From: Cytophagaceae bacterium SCN 52-12
Lineage (GTDB): Bacteria > Bacteroidota > Bacteroidia > Cytophagales > Spirosomataceae
Length of the DNA stretch: 64,000 bases
Direction of reading: 5' to 3'
NCBI GenBank assembly: GCA_001724175.1
Contig: MEDT01000039.1
Location: 28,007 to 92,006, forward strand
Shown here piece by piece: positions 26,936 through 36,259 of the stretch (position 1 is the stretch's first letter; each line of letters begins with the position of its first letter). The position numbers were made by a program, and so were the translations under genes. Below the pieces are notes generated by a model, which was not told the DNA's origin, made no database searches, and was given only the letters and a program-made list of their open reading frames with translations.

Positions 26936-27647
26936 AGTAAAAGCAAATTGCTTCGGCTGGCTCCTGTTCGGGTTCCTGTTGTTTGGCTGGTCCCGGGAAC
27001 CGTCCGGAGAGCAGGCGCCGCCGGGAAGCCTCCGGATCGAAAACCCGGTTGAGGAATGGCAGGCTTTATACGATTCGCTCGGGCTTGGTGCAAAGGGATT
27101 GTCGCAGAAAGCCTTCGAGCTGGCATGGACGGGGTTCAGTGAACTGAAGTACAGCAGGCCCTACCTGGCTATTGCCGACTTTACACAATCGTCAGGGAAA
27201 AAGCGGCTGTATGTGCTGGATATGGTAAAAAAGGAGCTGGTCATCCAGACGCTCGTAGCGCACGGGCGCAACTCGGGGGAGGAATATGCCAGCCGTTTTT
27301 CGAACCGGGAAGGATCCTACCAGTCCAGCCTCGGCTTCTACAGGACTGCGGGTACCTACCAGGGAAAACACGGGCTGTCGCTGCGGCTCGAAGGCGTGGA
27401 GCCGGGGATCAACGACCAGGCTGCGAGAAGGGCTATCGTCATGCATGGCGCCGAATATGTAAGCGAAAAGTTTATCCGGCTGACGGGAAGGCTGGGGAGA
27501 AGCCAGGGCTGCCCCGCCATACCCGTAGAAGAGCACAGGAAGCTGATAGGGCTTCTGAAAGAGGGGAGCGGATTGTTTATTTATGCCGACAGCGATAAAT
27601 ATTTGGCAGATTCGCCTTTATTGAGTAAGCTTAGGCCAAGCGTTTAA
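26931..27647 (+). CDS. murein L,D-transpeptidase catalytic-domain family protein (YkuD_2-like)
   Basis: MHGAEYV and GRSQGCPAIP catalytic motifs; N-terminal signal. Confidence 0.88.
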   Translation: MKVKANCFGWLLFGFLLFGWSREPSGEQAPPGSLRIENPVEEWQALYDSLGLGAKGLSQKAFELAWTGFSELKYSRPYLAIADFTQSSGKKRLYVLDMVKKELVIQTLVAHGRNSGEEYASRFSNREGSYQSSLGFYRTAGTYQGKHGLSLRLEGVEPGINDQAARRAIVMHGAEYVSEKFIRLTGRLGRSQGCPAIPVEEHRKLIGLLKEGSGLFIYADSDKYLADSPLLSKLRPSV

Positions 27648-27667
27648 ACCCCGTTTACAGGCCACCG

Positions 27668-29281
27668 ATGATGCGTACCCTTACTTTGGTCGTTTTCCTG
27701 GCGACAGCTTTTCTTGTATGGAACTGTGCTCAAAAGAAGAAGCCGGCTTTTGAGATAGCCGGACTGGACACGACGATTACAGCCAAAAATTCTTTCAGTG
27801 AGCTGTTCCTCGATTCGGCCGCTCTTACCCGCTTTACAGAGGGGCGGGCGCTGCACGACAGTCTCGCCGCGCGTATGCGCAGCTTCTACAACAGCCGGAA
27901 TTACCAGTTTGCGTGGTTTTTCCCGACCGGTATGGCCGATTATGTGCGTACGTTTCTCAATATGCAGAACCAGTACCTCTATTATTCAGGCGACAGCACT
28001 ATCTATCTTTCCGGGCTGGAGGCGCGTATCGATTCGCTTGCCGCCAGGACGGATATCAATCCCGCCGACAGCCTGATCCGCGATACGGAGCTTTTGCTTA
28101 CCTACCAGTTTTTTCGCTATGCCTATTACGCCTATTCGGGCGACCGGCGCGTAAGCCTGCGCGACCTGGGGTGGTTCATACCCCGTAAAAAGCTGGACCT
28201 GGTACCGTTCCTCGATTCGCTGGTTGCCAATAAAGGGAGGCGGGTGGAGGAATATGAGCCGGTGAACCCCCAGTATAACAGGCTGAAGAATTTCCTGCTG
28301 CGTTTTTACGAGCTGGACAATGAAGCGCAGTGGACTGATCTGGTGCCGGGAAAAAAAGTATACAGGGAAGGAGATTCGGATGAGATCGTCAGGGAAGTAA
28401 GAAAGAGATTGTCGATGCTGGGCTACGGGGCTGAAGGGGAGGCAGACAGCCTGGCTACCGTTACGCCTGCGCTGACGGCCTCGGTAAAGGACTTCCAGGC
28501 GCATTACGGACTGCCGGGGGACGGACAGCTGAACGCCGCTTTTTTCCGGGAGCTGAATGTGCCTCCCCGGCAGCGGATCAGGCAGATACTGATCAATATG
28601 GAACGTATGCGCTGGATGCCCGAAAACCCGGATACGGATTACCTGCTGGTCAATATTCCCGAATTCCGCCTGCATGTATATGAGAAAGGAAAGCCTGCTT
28701 TCAGGATGAACGTGGTAGTAGGCTCAGCCGCGCACAATACGGTCGTGTTTTCGGACGTGGTAAGCCAGATCGTGTTCAGCCCGTACTGGAATGTGCCGGC
28801 CAGCATCCTTAACAACGAAATCCGCCCGGCGCTGGCGAAGAATCCCAACTACCTTGCACGCCACAATATGGAATGGCACGGATCGTCGGTACGGCAGAAG
28901 CCTGGGCCGCGCAATTCCCTGGGGCTCGTCAAGTTCCTTTTTCCCAACAGCTATAATATTTACCTTCACGATACGCCTTCCAAACAGCTGTTCGACGAGT
29001 CGAAACGTGCGTTCAGCCACGGGTGCATCCGGGTTTCGGAGCCGCAGAAGCTGGCCGAATTCCTGCTGCGCAAGGATTCCACCTGGACCACCGAAAAAAT
29101 CGTAGCCGCCATGCATGCAGGCAAGGAGCGGGCGGTACGATTGAAACCCCATGAGCAGGTACCGGTCGTGATCGGGTACTTTACAGCATGGGTGGGAAGC
29201 GACGGGAAGCTCAATTTCCGGAACGACGTGTATGGTCACGACCGGAAGATGGAGGCGCGGTATTTCGGAAGTGAAAAATAA
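27668..29281 (+). CDS. L,D-transpeptidase, YcbB/LdtD-type with peptidoglycan-binding segment
   Basis: VKDFQAHYGLPGDGQLNAAFFRELNVP, WNVPASILNNEI, AFSHGCIRV catalytic Cys motif; lipoprotein-type N-terminus. Confidence 0.9.
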   Translation: MMRTLTLVVFLATAFLVWNCAQKKKPAFEIAGLDTTITAKNSFSELFLDSAALTRFTEGRALHDSLAARMRSFYNSRNYQFAWFFPTGMADYVRTFLNMQNQYLYYSGDSTIYLSGLEARIDSLAARTDINPADSLIRDTELLLTYQFFRYAYYAYSGDRRVSLRDLGWFIPRKKLDLVPFLDSLVANKGRRVEEYEPVNPQYNRLKNFLLRFYELDNEAQWTDLVPGKKVYREGDSDEIVREVRKRLSMLGYGAEGEADSLATVTPALTASVKDFQAHYGLPGDGQLNAAFFRELNVPPRQRIRQILINMERMRWMPENPDTDYLLVNIPEFRLHVYEKGKPAFRMNVVVGSAAHNTVVFSDVVSQIVFSPYWNVPASILNNEIRPALAKNPNYLARHNMEWHGSSVRQKPGPRNSLGLVKFLFPNSYNIYLHDTPSKQLFDESKRAFSHGCIRVSEPQKLAEFLLRKDSTWTTEKIVAAMHAGKERAVRLKPHEQVPVVIGYFTAWVGSDGKLNFRNDVYGHDRKMEARYFGSEK

Positions 29282-29294
29282 ATAAACGGCTGCT

Positions 29295-30449
29295 TCAGGC
29301 CGGGCCCGGTATCGGGACCCTCCCGGCGCTGCTGCGCCGCTTTCCGGGCTTTTTCTTTCTTTTTCCCAGCCAGACCAGAAACCCGGTAAAAGGCAGGCTC
29401 GCCGAAATCAGGCTGGCCAGGAAGTAAAGAATTTTAGTCGGCATGCCCATTACCAGCCCGGTATGGATCCCGTAGTTGGCGCGCATGATCCAGTCGGCGG
29501 CCTTTTCCTCGCTCATGGGTTTTTCGGTCCTCCCTACCGGCGTGAGCGTCTGCAAGTCGAAGTAGATATAGCGCCAGGAGCCGTGGTGCATGTCCGTGCA
29601 GGTGTAAAGCGGCTCGTTAGGATCGTCCGGGTAGCCTATGATGACGGCTTCCTTGTTATGCATCGCGTATTCTTTCCTGACCTTATGCCAGACCTGATCG
29701 GTTTTAGCCATCATTTCCGCCTCTTCCATTGACACCGGGGCTTTTTCCTCCTTAGGCATATTCCTGCGTTCCTTCCGCGCCTTGTTGTCGCCGCCCGCAA
29801 GCCAGTAGACGCTGCTGCGGGCCCAGGTGAAGCTCATTACAAGACCGGAAATAGCCATGATCAGCGCAAAGATCAGGCTGTAGAAGCCCAGCACGTTATG
29901 CAGGTCGTAGTTAACCCGTTTGAAGCCGGCTTTCCATTTGATCCGGAAGCTTTTCTCGCGGCTTACCCTTGTCCACTTTTTAGGCCACCACAGGATGAGC
30001 CCCGAGATCAGCAGCAGGAAAAATATAAACGTTGCCCACCCGACAATGGGCCGGCCGATCTTATTGGGAAGCCAAAGATGGCGGTGACCTTCGTCGATGA
30101 AGTGAAAAAAGTCTTCGTGATCGACCAGCGCGAGCATTTCGGCGGTGTAAGGGTTTACATACAATACCGAATCCGAATTCAGGTTTATTTTTACGGATTT
30201 GTCAAGCCCGTAATACCAGGCGCTGTTGATTTCCAGCCCGGGTACGAATTCTTTTACCGCCTTGAAAATGGCGGAAGGAGGGAGCTGTTCTTCGCTGGTA
30301 CGCGGCTCGACCGTACGCCACGGATGGAAAAAGTCGGAAAGCTCCTCCTGGAATACCAGTATGCAGCCCGTAATGCTCAGGATGAAAACGACTATGCCGG
30401 AGGCAAGACCCAGCCAGAGATGGAGCCAGGCGTTGATTTTGCTGAACAT
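29295..30449 (-). CDS. PepSY-associated TM helix protein (XusC-like)
   Basis: LHLWLGLASGIVVFILSITGCILVFQEEL, GHRHLWLP, NYDLHNVLGFYSLIFALIMAISGL, NYGIHTGLVMGMPTKILYFLASL. Confidence 0.88.
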   Translation of the reverse strand: MFSKINAWLHLWLGLASGIVVFILSITGCILVFQEELSDFFHPWRTVEPRTSEEQLPPSAIFKAVKEFVPGLEINSAWYYGLDKSVKINLNSDSVLYVNPYTAEMLALVDHEDFFHFIDEGHRHLWLPNKIGRPIVGWATFIFFLLLISGLILWWPKKWTRVSREKSFRIKWKAGFKRVNYDLHNVLGFYSLIFALIMAISGLVMSFTWARSSVYWLAGGDNKARKERRNMPKEEKAPVSMEEAEMMAKTDQVWHKVRKEYAMHNKEAVIIGYPDDPNEPLYTCTDMHHGSWRYIYFDLQTLTPVGRTEKPMSEEKAADWIMRANYGIHTGLVMGMPTKILYFLASLISASLPFTGFLVWLGKRKKKPGKRRSSAGRVPIPGPA

Positions 30450-30469
30450 AGAAATTGGTTAAGAGTAGT

Positions 30470-30497
30470 TCGCCCGTGTGCAGGCACACGGGCGAAT
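30470..30497. other. perfect 12-bp hairpin between the DUF4374 and PepSY genes
   Basis: TTCGCCCGTGTG-CAGG-CACACGGGCGAA; no U-tract in transcription direction. Confidence 0.85.
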
Positions 30498-30512
30498 TGC
30501 GTATGAAGATTT

Positions 30513-31736
30513 TTATTCGTTGAGCTTGAAGAGCGTCGGCGTATTGTTGCTGCCTCCTTCCACCTTCAGACCCCGTTGGAAAGTGTTTTTAGCGCCGTCG
30601 TATTCCCAGACATAGATCGCGTCGGCAGTGGGATCGTTCACCGCGATGTAGGCTTTTCCTTCATGGACAACGGCCGAGCGTGAGTTCAGCACAAGCGGCA
30701 GGTCGAGCTTGCGGACCACCTGCTGGGTATTGACATCTACGACCAGGTATTCCCACATGGACGCATACCACCAGTCGTTCCATTCCTTAACGTTGGTTTC
30801 GGCGTCGTGGGCGCTGATCACGATCGCCTTCCCGTCGCCGAGATAGGCCACGCCCAGCTGCTTGTCGCCGTTCCTGATAGCCGATACGTTAAAGAAATAG
30901 CCGGGGTCGATCTCGAAACTGCCGTCTTTTACCCGGAAAAAGCCGGTCGGCATGTCAGGTTTGTTAGCGCCCAGGGCAATCGGGTGCGTCAGGATATAGG
31001 TGTTGCCGTTTTCGGTAAACTGGCTGAAATACCCGTTGCGAAGCGCGCCGATAGGCGCCGATCTGCCGTCTTTGCTGGTGACCTTCAGGTTGGTCAGGCT
31101 GGGGAAATCCATTACGGCCAGGTAGGAAGAGTCGTAATGCACCTTTGTCGCTTCGTTGTAGAGCCCGTAGCCGATCAGGAGCTTGTTGCCTTTCGGAATG
31201 GCCGAGAAGATCCTCCTGCTATGGTCCGCCGGGATCCCGGTTTTTTCAAATTCCCCGCTTTTGACCAGGGTCATGGTGGCGGTGTTGACGATGGCGTACA
31301 GGTTGGAGCTCCTGGGGCCGAACATGACCTGGTTGTCGTCCAGCCATACATGCCATCCGAGGTACGGGCTGGGGAATTCCGTGAAGACGATTTCCGAGAC
31401 GGTCGTCAATATGTCATTTTCAAACCGGTATTTGCCGAATTTGCCGGCATTGGGGTTCAGGTGGTAGAAATCGCGCCCTTTCTGGATGATGTTTTCCTCC
31501 CAGGTGAAGATATTCGTCACGTCGGTCCCTTTCCCGACCGGCGATATGACGCCCTCGGTAAGGGAACCGGCCCCTAACAGGTAGTTATTGCCGTTGTCGG
31601 CTGTGAATATGATCGCATATTCTCCGGGGGTTTCGGGGGTGGGAGTCTCCCCGTTGTCGTCGTCTTTGCATGAAGCAAGTCCTGCGAGAGATACGATACC
31701 AAGGAACAGCAGCCCTTTTTTAAATGAATTGTACAT
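30513..31736 (-). CDS. DUF4374 lipoprotein (XusB-like)
   Basis: Lipobox LAGLASCKDDD; beta-propeller-like DUF4374 sequence between TonB receptor and PepSY genes. Confidence 0.82.
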   Translation of the reverse strand: MYNSFKKGLLFLGIVSLAGLASCKDDDNGETPTPETPGEYAIIFTADNGNNYLLGAGSLTEGVISPVGKGTDVTNIFTWEENIIQKGRDFYHLNPNAGKFGKYRFENDILTTVSEIVFTEFPSPYLGWHVWLDDNQVMFGPRSSNLYAIVNTATMTLVKSGEFEKTGIPADHSRRIFSAIPKGNKLLIGYGLYNEATKVHYDSSYLAVMDFPSLTNLKVTSKDGRSAPIGALRNGYFSQFTENGNTYILTHPIALGANKPDMPTGFFRVKDGSFEIDPGYFFNVSAIRNGDKQLGVAYLGDGKAIVISAHDAETNVKEWNDWWYASMWEYLVVDVNTQQVVRKLDLPLVLNSRSAVVHEGKAYIAVNDPTADAIYVWEYDGAKNTFQRGLKVEGGSNNTPTLFKLNE

Positions 31737-31751
31737 GGTTTTTATGGTGAT

Positions 31752-34172
31752 TTAATAATTATACAAACTGTAGGAAGAAAGCACATACCGGAGCTTGACG
31801 AGGAATGCGCGCCCGGGTTTCTGGAGCTTGAAATTGTCGTAGGCGATCTGGTCGGTGAGGTTACGGCTCTCCAAGGTGACGTTATAGCGGCCCGACCGGA
31901 AAGAGTAGGTGAGGGCTGCATTGTGAATGAGCTGCATCGGGATATAATCTTTGGTCGATTTGTTGCCGAGCTTTGACCAGCTGAGCGAATAGCTGTTGAT
32001 GTATTGCGTATACCAGTTGAATTGTATCCTGGAGCCTTTTCCCAGCAGGTCGCTTTTTCCTATGTTGAAATCGGCGCTTCCATAAAGCCAGGGCTGGTTG
32101 GGAATGCGGCTTTTGTAGGTGATCTTTTCGCGGTTGGTGCCCCTCACATACCGTTCACGATCGACGGCGTTCTGGTAGCTCATGTTGACGGAGAAGCTGA
32201 GCAGCCGGAAATATTCGTAGCGGAGGTCGGCTTCGAAGCCGTCGATCTTAATCCCGCCGGCGTTATAGTACATGGAGAAATCGCCGCCCGTTGCCCAGCT
32301 GACCGCCGGCATGGAGTAGATGTAATCTTTGGTATTCCGGTAAAAGCCCGTTGCTTCCGCCGAAACGTAGTGGTTGCCGAAACGGCCGATATAGAAAAGG
32401 CCCAGGTTATAGTTGTCGCTGTTTTCAGGCTTCAGGTTGGGGTTGCCCATTACTTCCTCGGCGTTGCCGTACAGCTCGATCAGGCCCGGGAGTCTCAATG
32501 CATACTCGTAAGAGGCCTTGAGGCCGAAATTTTCGTTAAACTTAAAGCGCGAGGCAGCCCCGTATCCCCAGTAGCGGGAGTTCTGGGCAGAGGTGCTGCT
32601 GTCTGCAGCGATGACTTTCCCCGAAAAGTTGAAGTTCTTTACGAAGAAGCTGTTTGACAGCCTTGCGTCAAAATATTCGTGCTGGTAGGTAAGCCCCAGT
32701 ATTTTTTTATTCAGCCTGTTCGACCGGTCGTAGGAATGGTTGTAAGGGTCGATCTCGTTGTAGCTTTCCCGGTAGGAGCTGTTAAAGCTGTAGTTGGCGT
32801 TGAGCATGTGGTGCGCGCCCAGCGCGTAGTTTACGTTCGTTTGCGCCAGCGCGTTGCCCCCGGTCAGATGGGTAATGGATTTCTTGTCGCTCAGCTCGCC
32901 GCCGGTCTGGTTGACGCGGTCGGGCAGGCCGTTCCATTGATACCAGGTGCGGGAGCTGGTGTCGGTTACCACCGTTTTGTCGTTCGAGATATTGGCGAAA
33001 GCCCTTAGGGACAGTCCTTTCACAAAAAGATCATCCTTCCGGTACCGCAGCGAGGGAACGGTATTGTGGCTTCGGTTCGTCATCTCGCCGATCACCTTTT
33101 CCTGGGTAGCGCCGGTCTGCCGCTCCTTAAAGGTATTGGTGTGGGTCAGGCCTATGACGAGCACATCCGTCCACTTTTTGTTGGAAACACCCACCTCGAT
33201 CTGCCCCATGTACGATTCGTAGCCGTCGTGGAAACGCCTCAGCTTGTCTTTGACCACGAATTTGCCGTCTTCGATCACTTCGAGCTTTACGTTCGCCCTG
33301 GGATTATTCCGCATGAAATAGTTGTTGTCGGAATAGTTGTAATACGAGCTTACGTTGACTGTGATGCCGGATTTGGGTGCGGTGTAGCCTCCCGAAACGG
33401 CCGCCCTGTGCGTATTGAAGGAGCCGAATGAGTAGCTGGCGTCGAGCCTGTTGCCCCCTTTGCCCTTCGTAATGATATTGACTGCCCCGCCGAGTGCGTC
33501 GCTGCCCAGGTAGGCCGGCACGACCCCTTTGTAAACCTCGATCCGCTCGGCGAGGTTTACCGGGATATTGTTGAGCGACATCCCGCCGCCGAACGACTCC
33601 ATAGGGACGCCGTCAATGAAAAATTTGATATGGTTGCCTGAAAGCCCGTTGATGGAAAACCGGAAGTCGGAGCCAAGCCCGCCGGCCTCCTGGATCCGTA
33701 CGCCGCTCATCCTGTTGAGCACCTGGTTGAGATCGGAAGTAGTGTTGGCGAACGCCCGGGTATCGATGGCGTTGACATGATAGGCGCTTTCCCGTATCTG
33801 CCGGGTTTCGCTTTTCCCGAAAACACGTACCTCTTTAAGATCCTGCGGGATTTCCCGAAGGACGATATCAACTTCCATATCCTCCCCGTTTATGATAACC
33901 ACGGTCTTGCGCTGGCTTTCAAAGCCGACCGAGGTAAAGTCTATTTCGTAAGTGCCGGCCTGCAGGCCGTTCAGGACGTAGCTGCCGTCGGGCCCGGAAT
34001 GCACGCCTTTGAGTGAGTTGAGCACCCGGACGGCAACTCCCGGGATGCCTTCCCGGCGGGCGTCCCTGATGGTTCCGGAAACTGACGACTGCGATAAGGC
34101 GGCGCCGGGAGCGAAGAAAAGCAGGAAGAGAGATAGCCGGTAAACGGTAATAATTCGTAAGGGACTGTTCAT
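31752..34172 (-). CDS. TonB-dependent receptor (XusA-like/siderophore-type)
   Basis: GIPGVAVRVLNSLKGVHSGPDGSYVLNGLQAGTYEIDFTSVGFE, plug LNQVLNRMSGVRIQEAGGLGSDFRFSINGLSGNHIKFFIDGVPMESFG, C-terminal LTDQIAYDNFKLQKPGRAFLVKLRYVL. Confidence 0.93.
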   Translation of the reverse strand: MNSPLRIITVYRLSLFLLFFAPGAALSQSSVSGTIRDARREGIPGVAVRVLNSLKGVHSGPDGSYVLNGLQAGTYEIDFTSVGFESQRKTVVIINGEDMEVDIVLREIPQDLKEVRVFGKSETRQIRESAYHVNAIDTRAFANTTSDLNQVLNRMSGVRIQEAGGLGSDFRFSINGLSGNHIKFFIDGVPMESFGGGMSLNNIPVNLAERIEVYKGVVPAYLGSDALGGAVNIITKGKGGNRLDASYSFGSFNTHRAAVSGGYTAPKSGITVNVSSYYNYSDNNYFMRNNPRANVKLEVIEDGKFVVKDKLRRFHDGYESYMGQIEVGVSNKKWTDVLVIGLTHTNTFKERQTGATQEKVIGEMTNRSHNTVPSLRYRKDDLFVKGLSLRAFANISNDKTVVTDTSSRTWYQWNGLPDRVNQTGGELSDKKSITHLTGGNALAQTNVNYALGAHHMLNANYSFNSSYRESYNEIDPYNHSYDRSNRLNKKILGLTYQHEYFDARLSNSFFVKNFNFSGKVIAADSSTSAQNSRYWGYGAASRFKFNENFGLKASYEYALRLPGLIELYGNAEEVMGNPNLKPENSDNYNLGLFYIGRFGNHYVSAEATGFYRNTKDYIYSMPAVSWATGGDFSMYYNAGGIKIDGFEADLRYEYFRLLSFSVNMSYQNAVDRERYVRGTNREKITYKSRIPNQPWLYGSADFNIGKSDLLGKGSRIQFNWYTQYINSYSLSWSKLGNKSTKDYIPMQLIHNAALTYSFRSGRYNVTLESRNLTDQIAYDNFKLQKPGRAFLVKLRYVLSSYSLYNY

Positions 34173-34183
34173 AGCATCAAAGC

Positions 34184-34198
34184 GGTATTTAAAATACC
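34184..34198. promoter_or_regulatory. palindrome GGTATTTAAAATACC upstream of the TonB receptor start
   Basis: 7-bp inverted repeat with 1-nt centre, about 12 bp upstream of the start codon at 34172; possible operator or translational control element. Confidence 0.35.
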
Positions 34199-34280
34199 TG
34201 CCTTTGAGATAGTAGCATGAACCGGGTTTTACCGAAACCGTTAGGAGAAAAAAATTAAATAAATCTAAATAAAAGGGCTG

Positions 34281-35501
34281 TCACATTTTGTCCATCCGGA
34301 GGATATAATCGGTGGAGCCGGTAAACTGCATTCCTTTTCGCAGGGAATGGGTGACGGGATCGAATATCCAGACGAAACAGCCGTCGGTATCGGAGTTGAC
34401 GGTGATGTATACCTTCCCTTCTTCAACGAGCACGCATTGCCGGGATGAGCCTTTGTCGAGCGGGAGATCGAGCCTGGAGGTTGTCCCGGAATGAAGATCT
34501 ACCAGGAAGAAGCTGAAATGAGGTGTTTTGTAGTGATCGGAAAGTCCTTTGTAAAGGTCTTTTCTTTCGGAGCGGACGATGGCCTTCCCATTGCCGATAT
34601 ACCAGCATCCGTAGGCGTGGTTGCCAATCGGGGAAGCGGATATGTTCAGGAAATAGTCCGGGTCGGGTTTTTCTTCGCCGGCAGGAATTTTAAAGATAGC
34701 GGTAGGTTTTCCCGGATGGTTCCCGGCGATGATCCCCGGGCAGGCTATGAAGTAAAAATCGCCGTTCTCGTCGGTAAAGCTGTACGATTCCTTCGTATTG
34801 ACCCCGCCCGGATAGGTAGACCGGGTGTCCTTGTAGCGGGCCAGCGATTTCATGCCTGGAAACGAGAGCACATCTACATGCATGGTGTCGCTGGTAGTAT
34901 ACCGGCCGGGACCCGGGGAGAAATGATAAGTGTAGCCTATCGATATTTTTTCATCCGTAAGCCTGACAAAGCCGACAGAGATCCAGTTAAAGGGCTTCGA
35001 GGGAGGCGGAATATCTACAATTCCCTGCTCTGCGCTCATAAGGTCTGTATTGATCCTGGCGTAACGCGTAACATCGTTGCCGGTGTCGTACCCGATCAGG
35101 AGGAGCGAATCTTCGGATAGCCACGTGAGGTTTTCGACTAGGGCAATACCGGTGAGACCGACCGAGCCGACCTCCGAAAAAGAGCCGTTGCGGATCGCGC
35201 ATTTGAGGAAACGGGATGTCTTCGGATCGACATAATAGTAATAGCCTTTCCGGGGGACGAGGTCATAAAAGTGCCGGGCCGGGATTGGCCGGATACCCTG
35301 CCGGCCGGCGTCGATCACTCCTGTTTCGATCGAATCCGACTGGACCAGGCATTCTGACCCGTCTTTGACCATCAGGTGAAAACTGTATTTCCCGAACGAA
35401 GACTCGCCGGCGGTCTTCCGGCAGGCCAGGCACGAATACCCGATCACGGCCACTACGACATACCAGAGACATTGACGAAGAGTATGAAAATCGCGCTTCA
35501 A
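34281..35501 (-). CDS. second DUF4374-like lipoprotein
   Basis: Lipobox YSCLAC; blocks FNWISVGFVRLTDEKISIGYTYHF and KAIVRSERKDLYKG...FFLVDLHSGTTSRLDLPL parallel the 30513..31736 protein. TTG start as tracked. Confidence 0.68.
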   Translation of the reverse strand: MKRDFHTLRQCLWYVVVAVIGYSCLACRKTAGESSFGKYSFHLMVKDGSECLVQSDSIETGVIDAGRQGIRPIPARHFYDLVPRKGYYYYVDPKTSRFLKCAIRNGSFSEVGSVGLTGIALVENLTWLSEDSLLLIGYDTGNDVTRYARINTDLMSAEQGIVDIPPPSKPFNWISVGFVRLTDEKISIGYTYHFSPGPGRYTTSDTMHVDVLSFPGMKSLARYKDTRSTYPGGVNTKESYSFTDENGDFYFIACPGIIAGNHPGKPTAIFKIPAGEEKPDPDYFLNISASPIGNHAYGCWYIGNGKAIVRSERKDLYKGLSDHYKTPHFSFFLVDLHSGTTSRLDLPLDKGSSRQCVLVEEGKVYITVNSDTDGCFVWIFDPVTHSLRKGMQFTGSTDYILRMDKM

Positions 35502-35505
35502 AAAG

Positions 35506-36171
35506 TCAGATTTTGAACAGGGTGACCAATTGTTTCTGAATGAAAGAAGGCAGCGTATTCAGCTGGTCTTCCTCTACGACTATCAGTTCGGTTTTTTCGG
35601 TGTTGTCATAGTAGCTGAACGCAATATAGTTTGCCCCGCTTTTAAGGCTGACAACCGTTTCCGGGGATTCTCCTTTCGGGCATTCGCCTACAATTTTGAG
35701 CGTAACGTCTTCAGCGGGCACAAACGACAGCGTGCCGCAAAGCTCCATCGTTTCCCCCAGCGGATCAATGCGGACATTGCTTCCCGGGGCCAGCGACAGG
35801 CGATAAGAATCAGCGTTGACGTCCCGGTTGCTGACTTCCGACAGGTTGCTGACCACTATTACCGGGTTCCCGTCAGCCGTGCTTTCTCCCGATCCCCAGC
35901 GCCAGGCTAACACGACCACGGCCAGGCAGGCGGCAGCTGCCGGGAAGAGGCGGAGCAAGGTGCGGGAGGAGCTTTTGAATATACTTTTTCGCGCGGTTGG
36001 CGCGATCTCTTCCCATATTTTTTCCCTGATTTCCTCCCTCTGCTCCGGGTGGGGGAATTCCGGCGCCTCCTCAAAGCTGTCTCCGAAAAGCCACGCCTCG
36101 ACAAGAGCCCGCTCTTCTGCTGAGCACCGGCCGAGATGGTATTTTTCGATAAGCTCCTGAGACACTTTCAT
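35506..36171 (-). CDS. putative anti-sigma factor (single-TM, non-canonical FecR-like)
   Basis: Starts MKVSQELIEKYHLGRCSAEERALVEAWL (anti-sigma-type N-terminus), one TM (LLRLFPAAAACLAVVVLAW), short periplasmic domain; follows an ECF sigma gene. Start 36171 preferred over 36297. Confidence 0.7.
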   Translation of the reverse strand: MKVSQELIEKYHLGRCSAEERALVEAWLFGDSFEEAPEFPHPEQREEIREKIWEEIAPTARKSIFKSSSRTLLRLFPAAAACLAVVVLAWRWGSGESTADGNPVIVVSNLSEVSNRDVNADSYRLSLAPGSNVRIDPLGETMELCGTLSFVPAEDVTLKIVGECPKGESPETVVSLKSGANYIAFSYYDNTEKTELIVVEEDQLNTLPSFIQKQLVTLFKI

Positions 36172-36259
36172 GAGGGCAACTGTATACGCCTGCTGTAAAA
36201 TATGTGCATCTATTGTAAAAGTAGCATAAAAGGAGAAATACCGAAGCCGGGGGCTGAAA

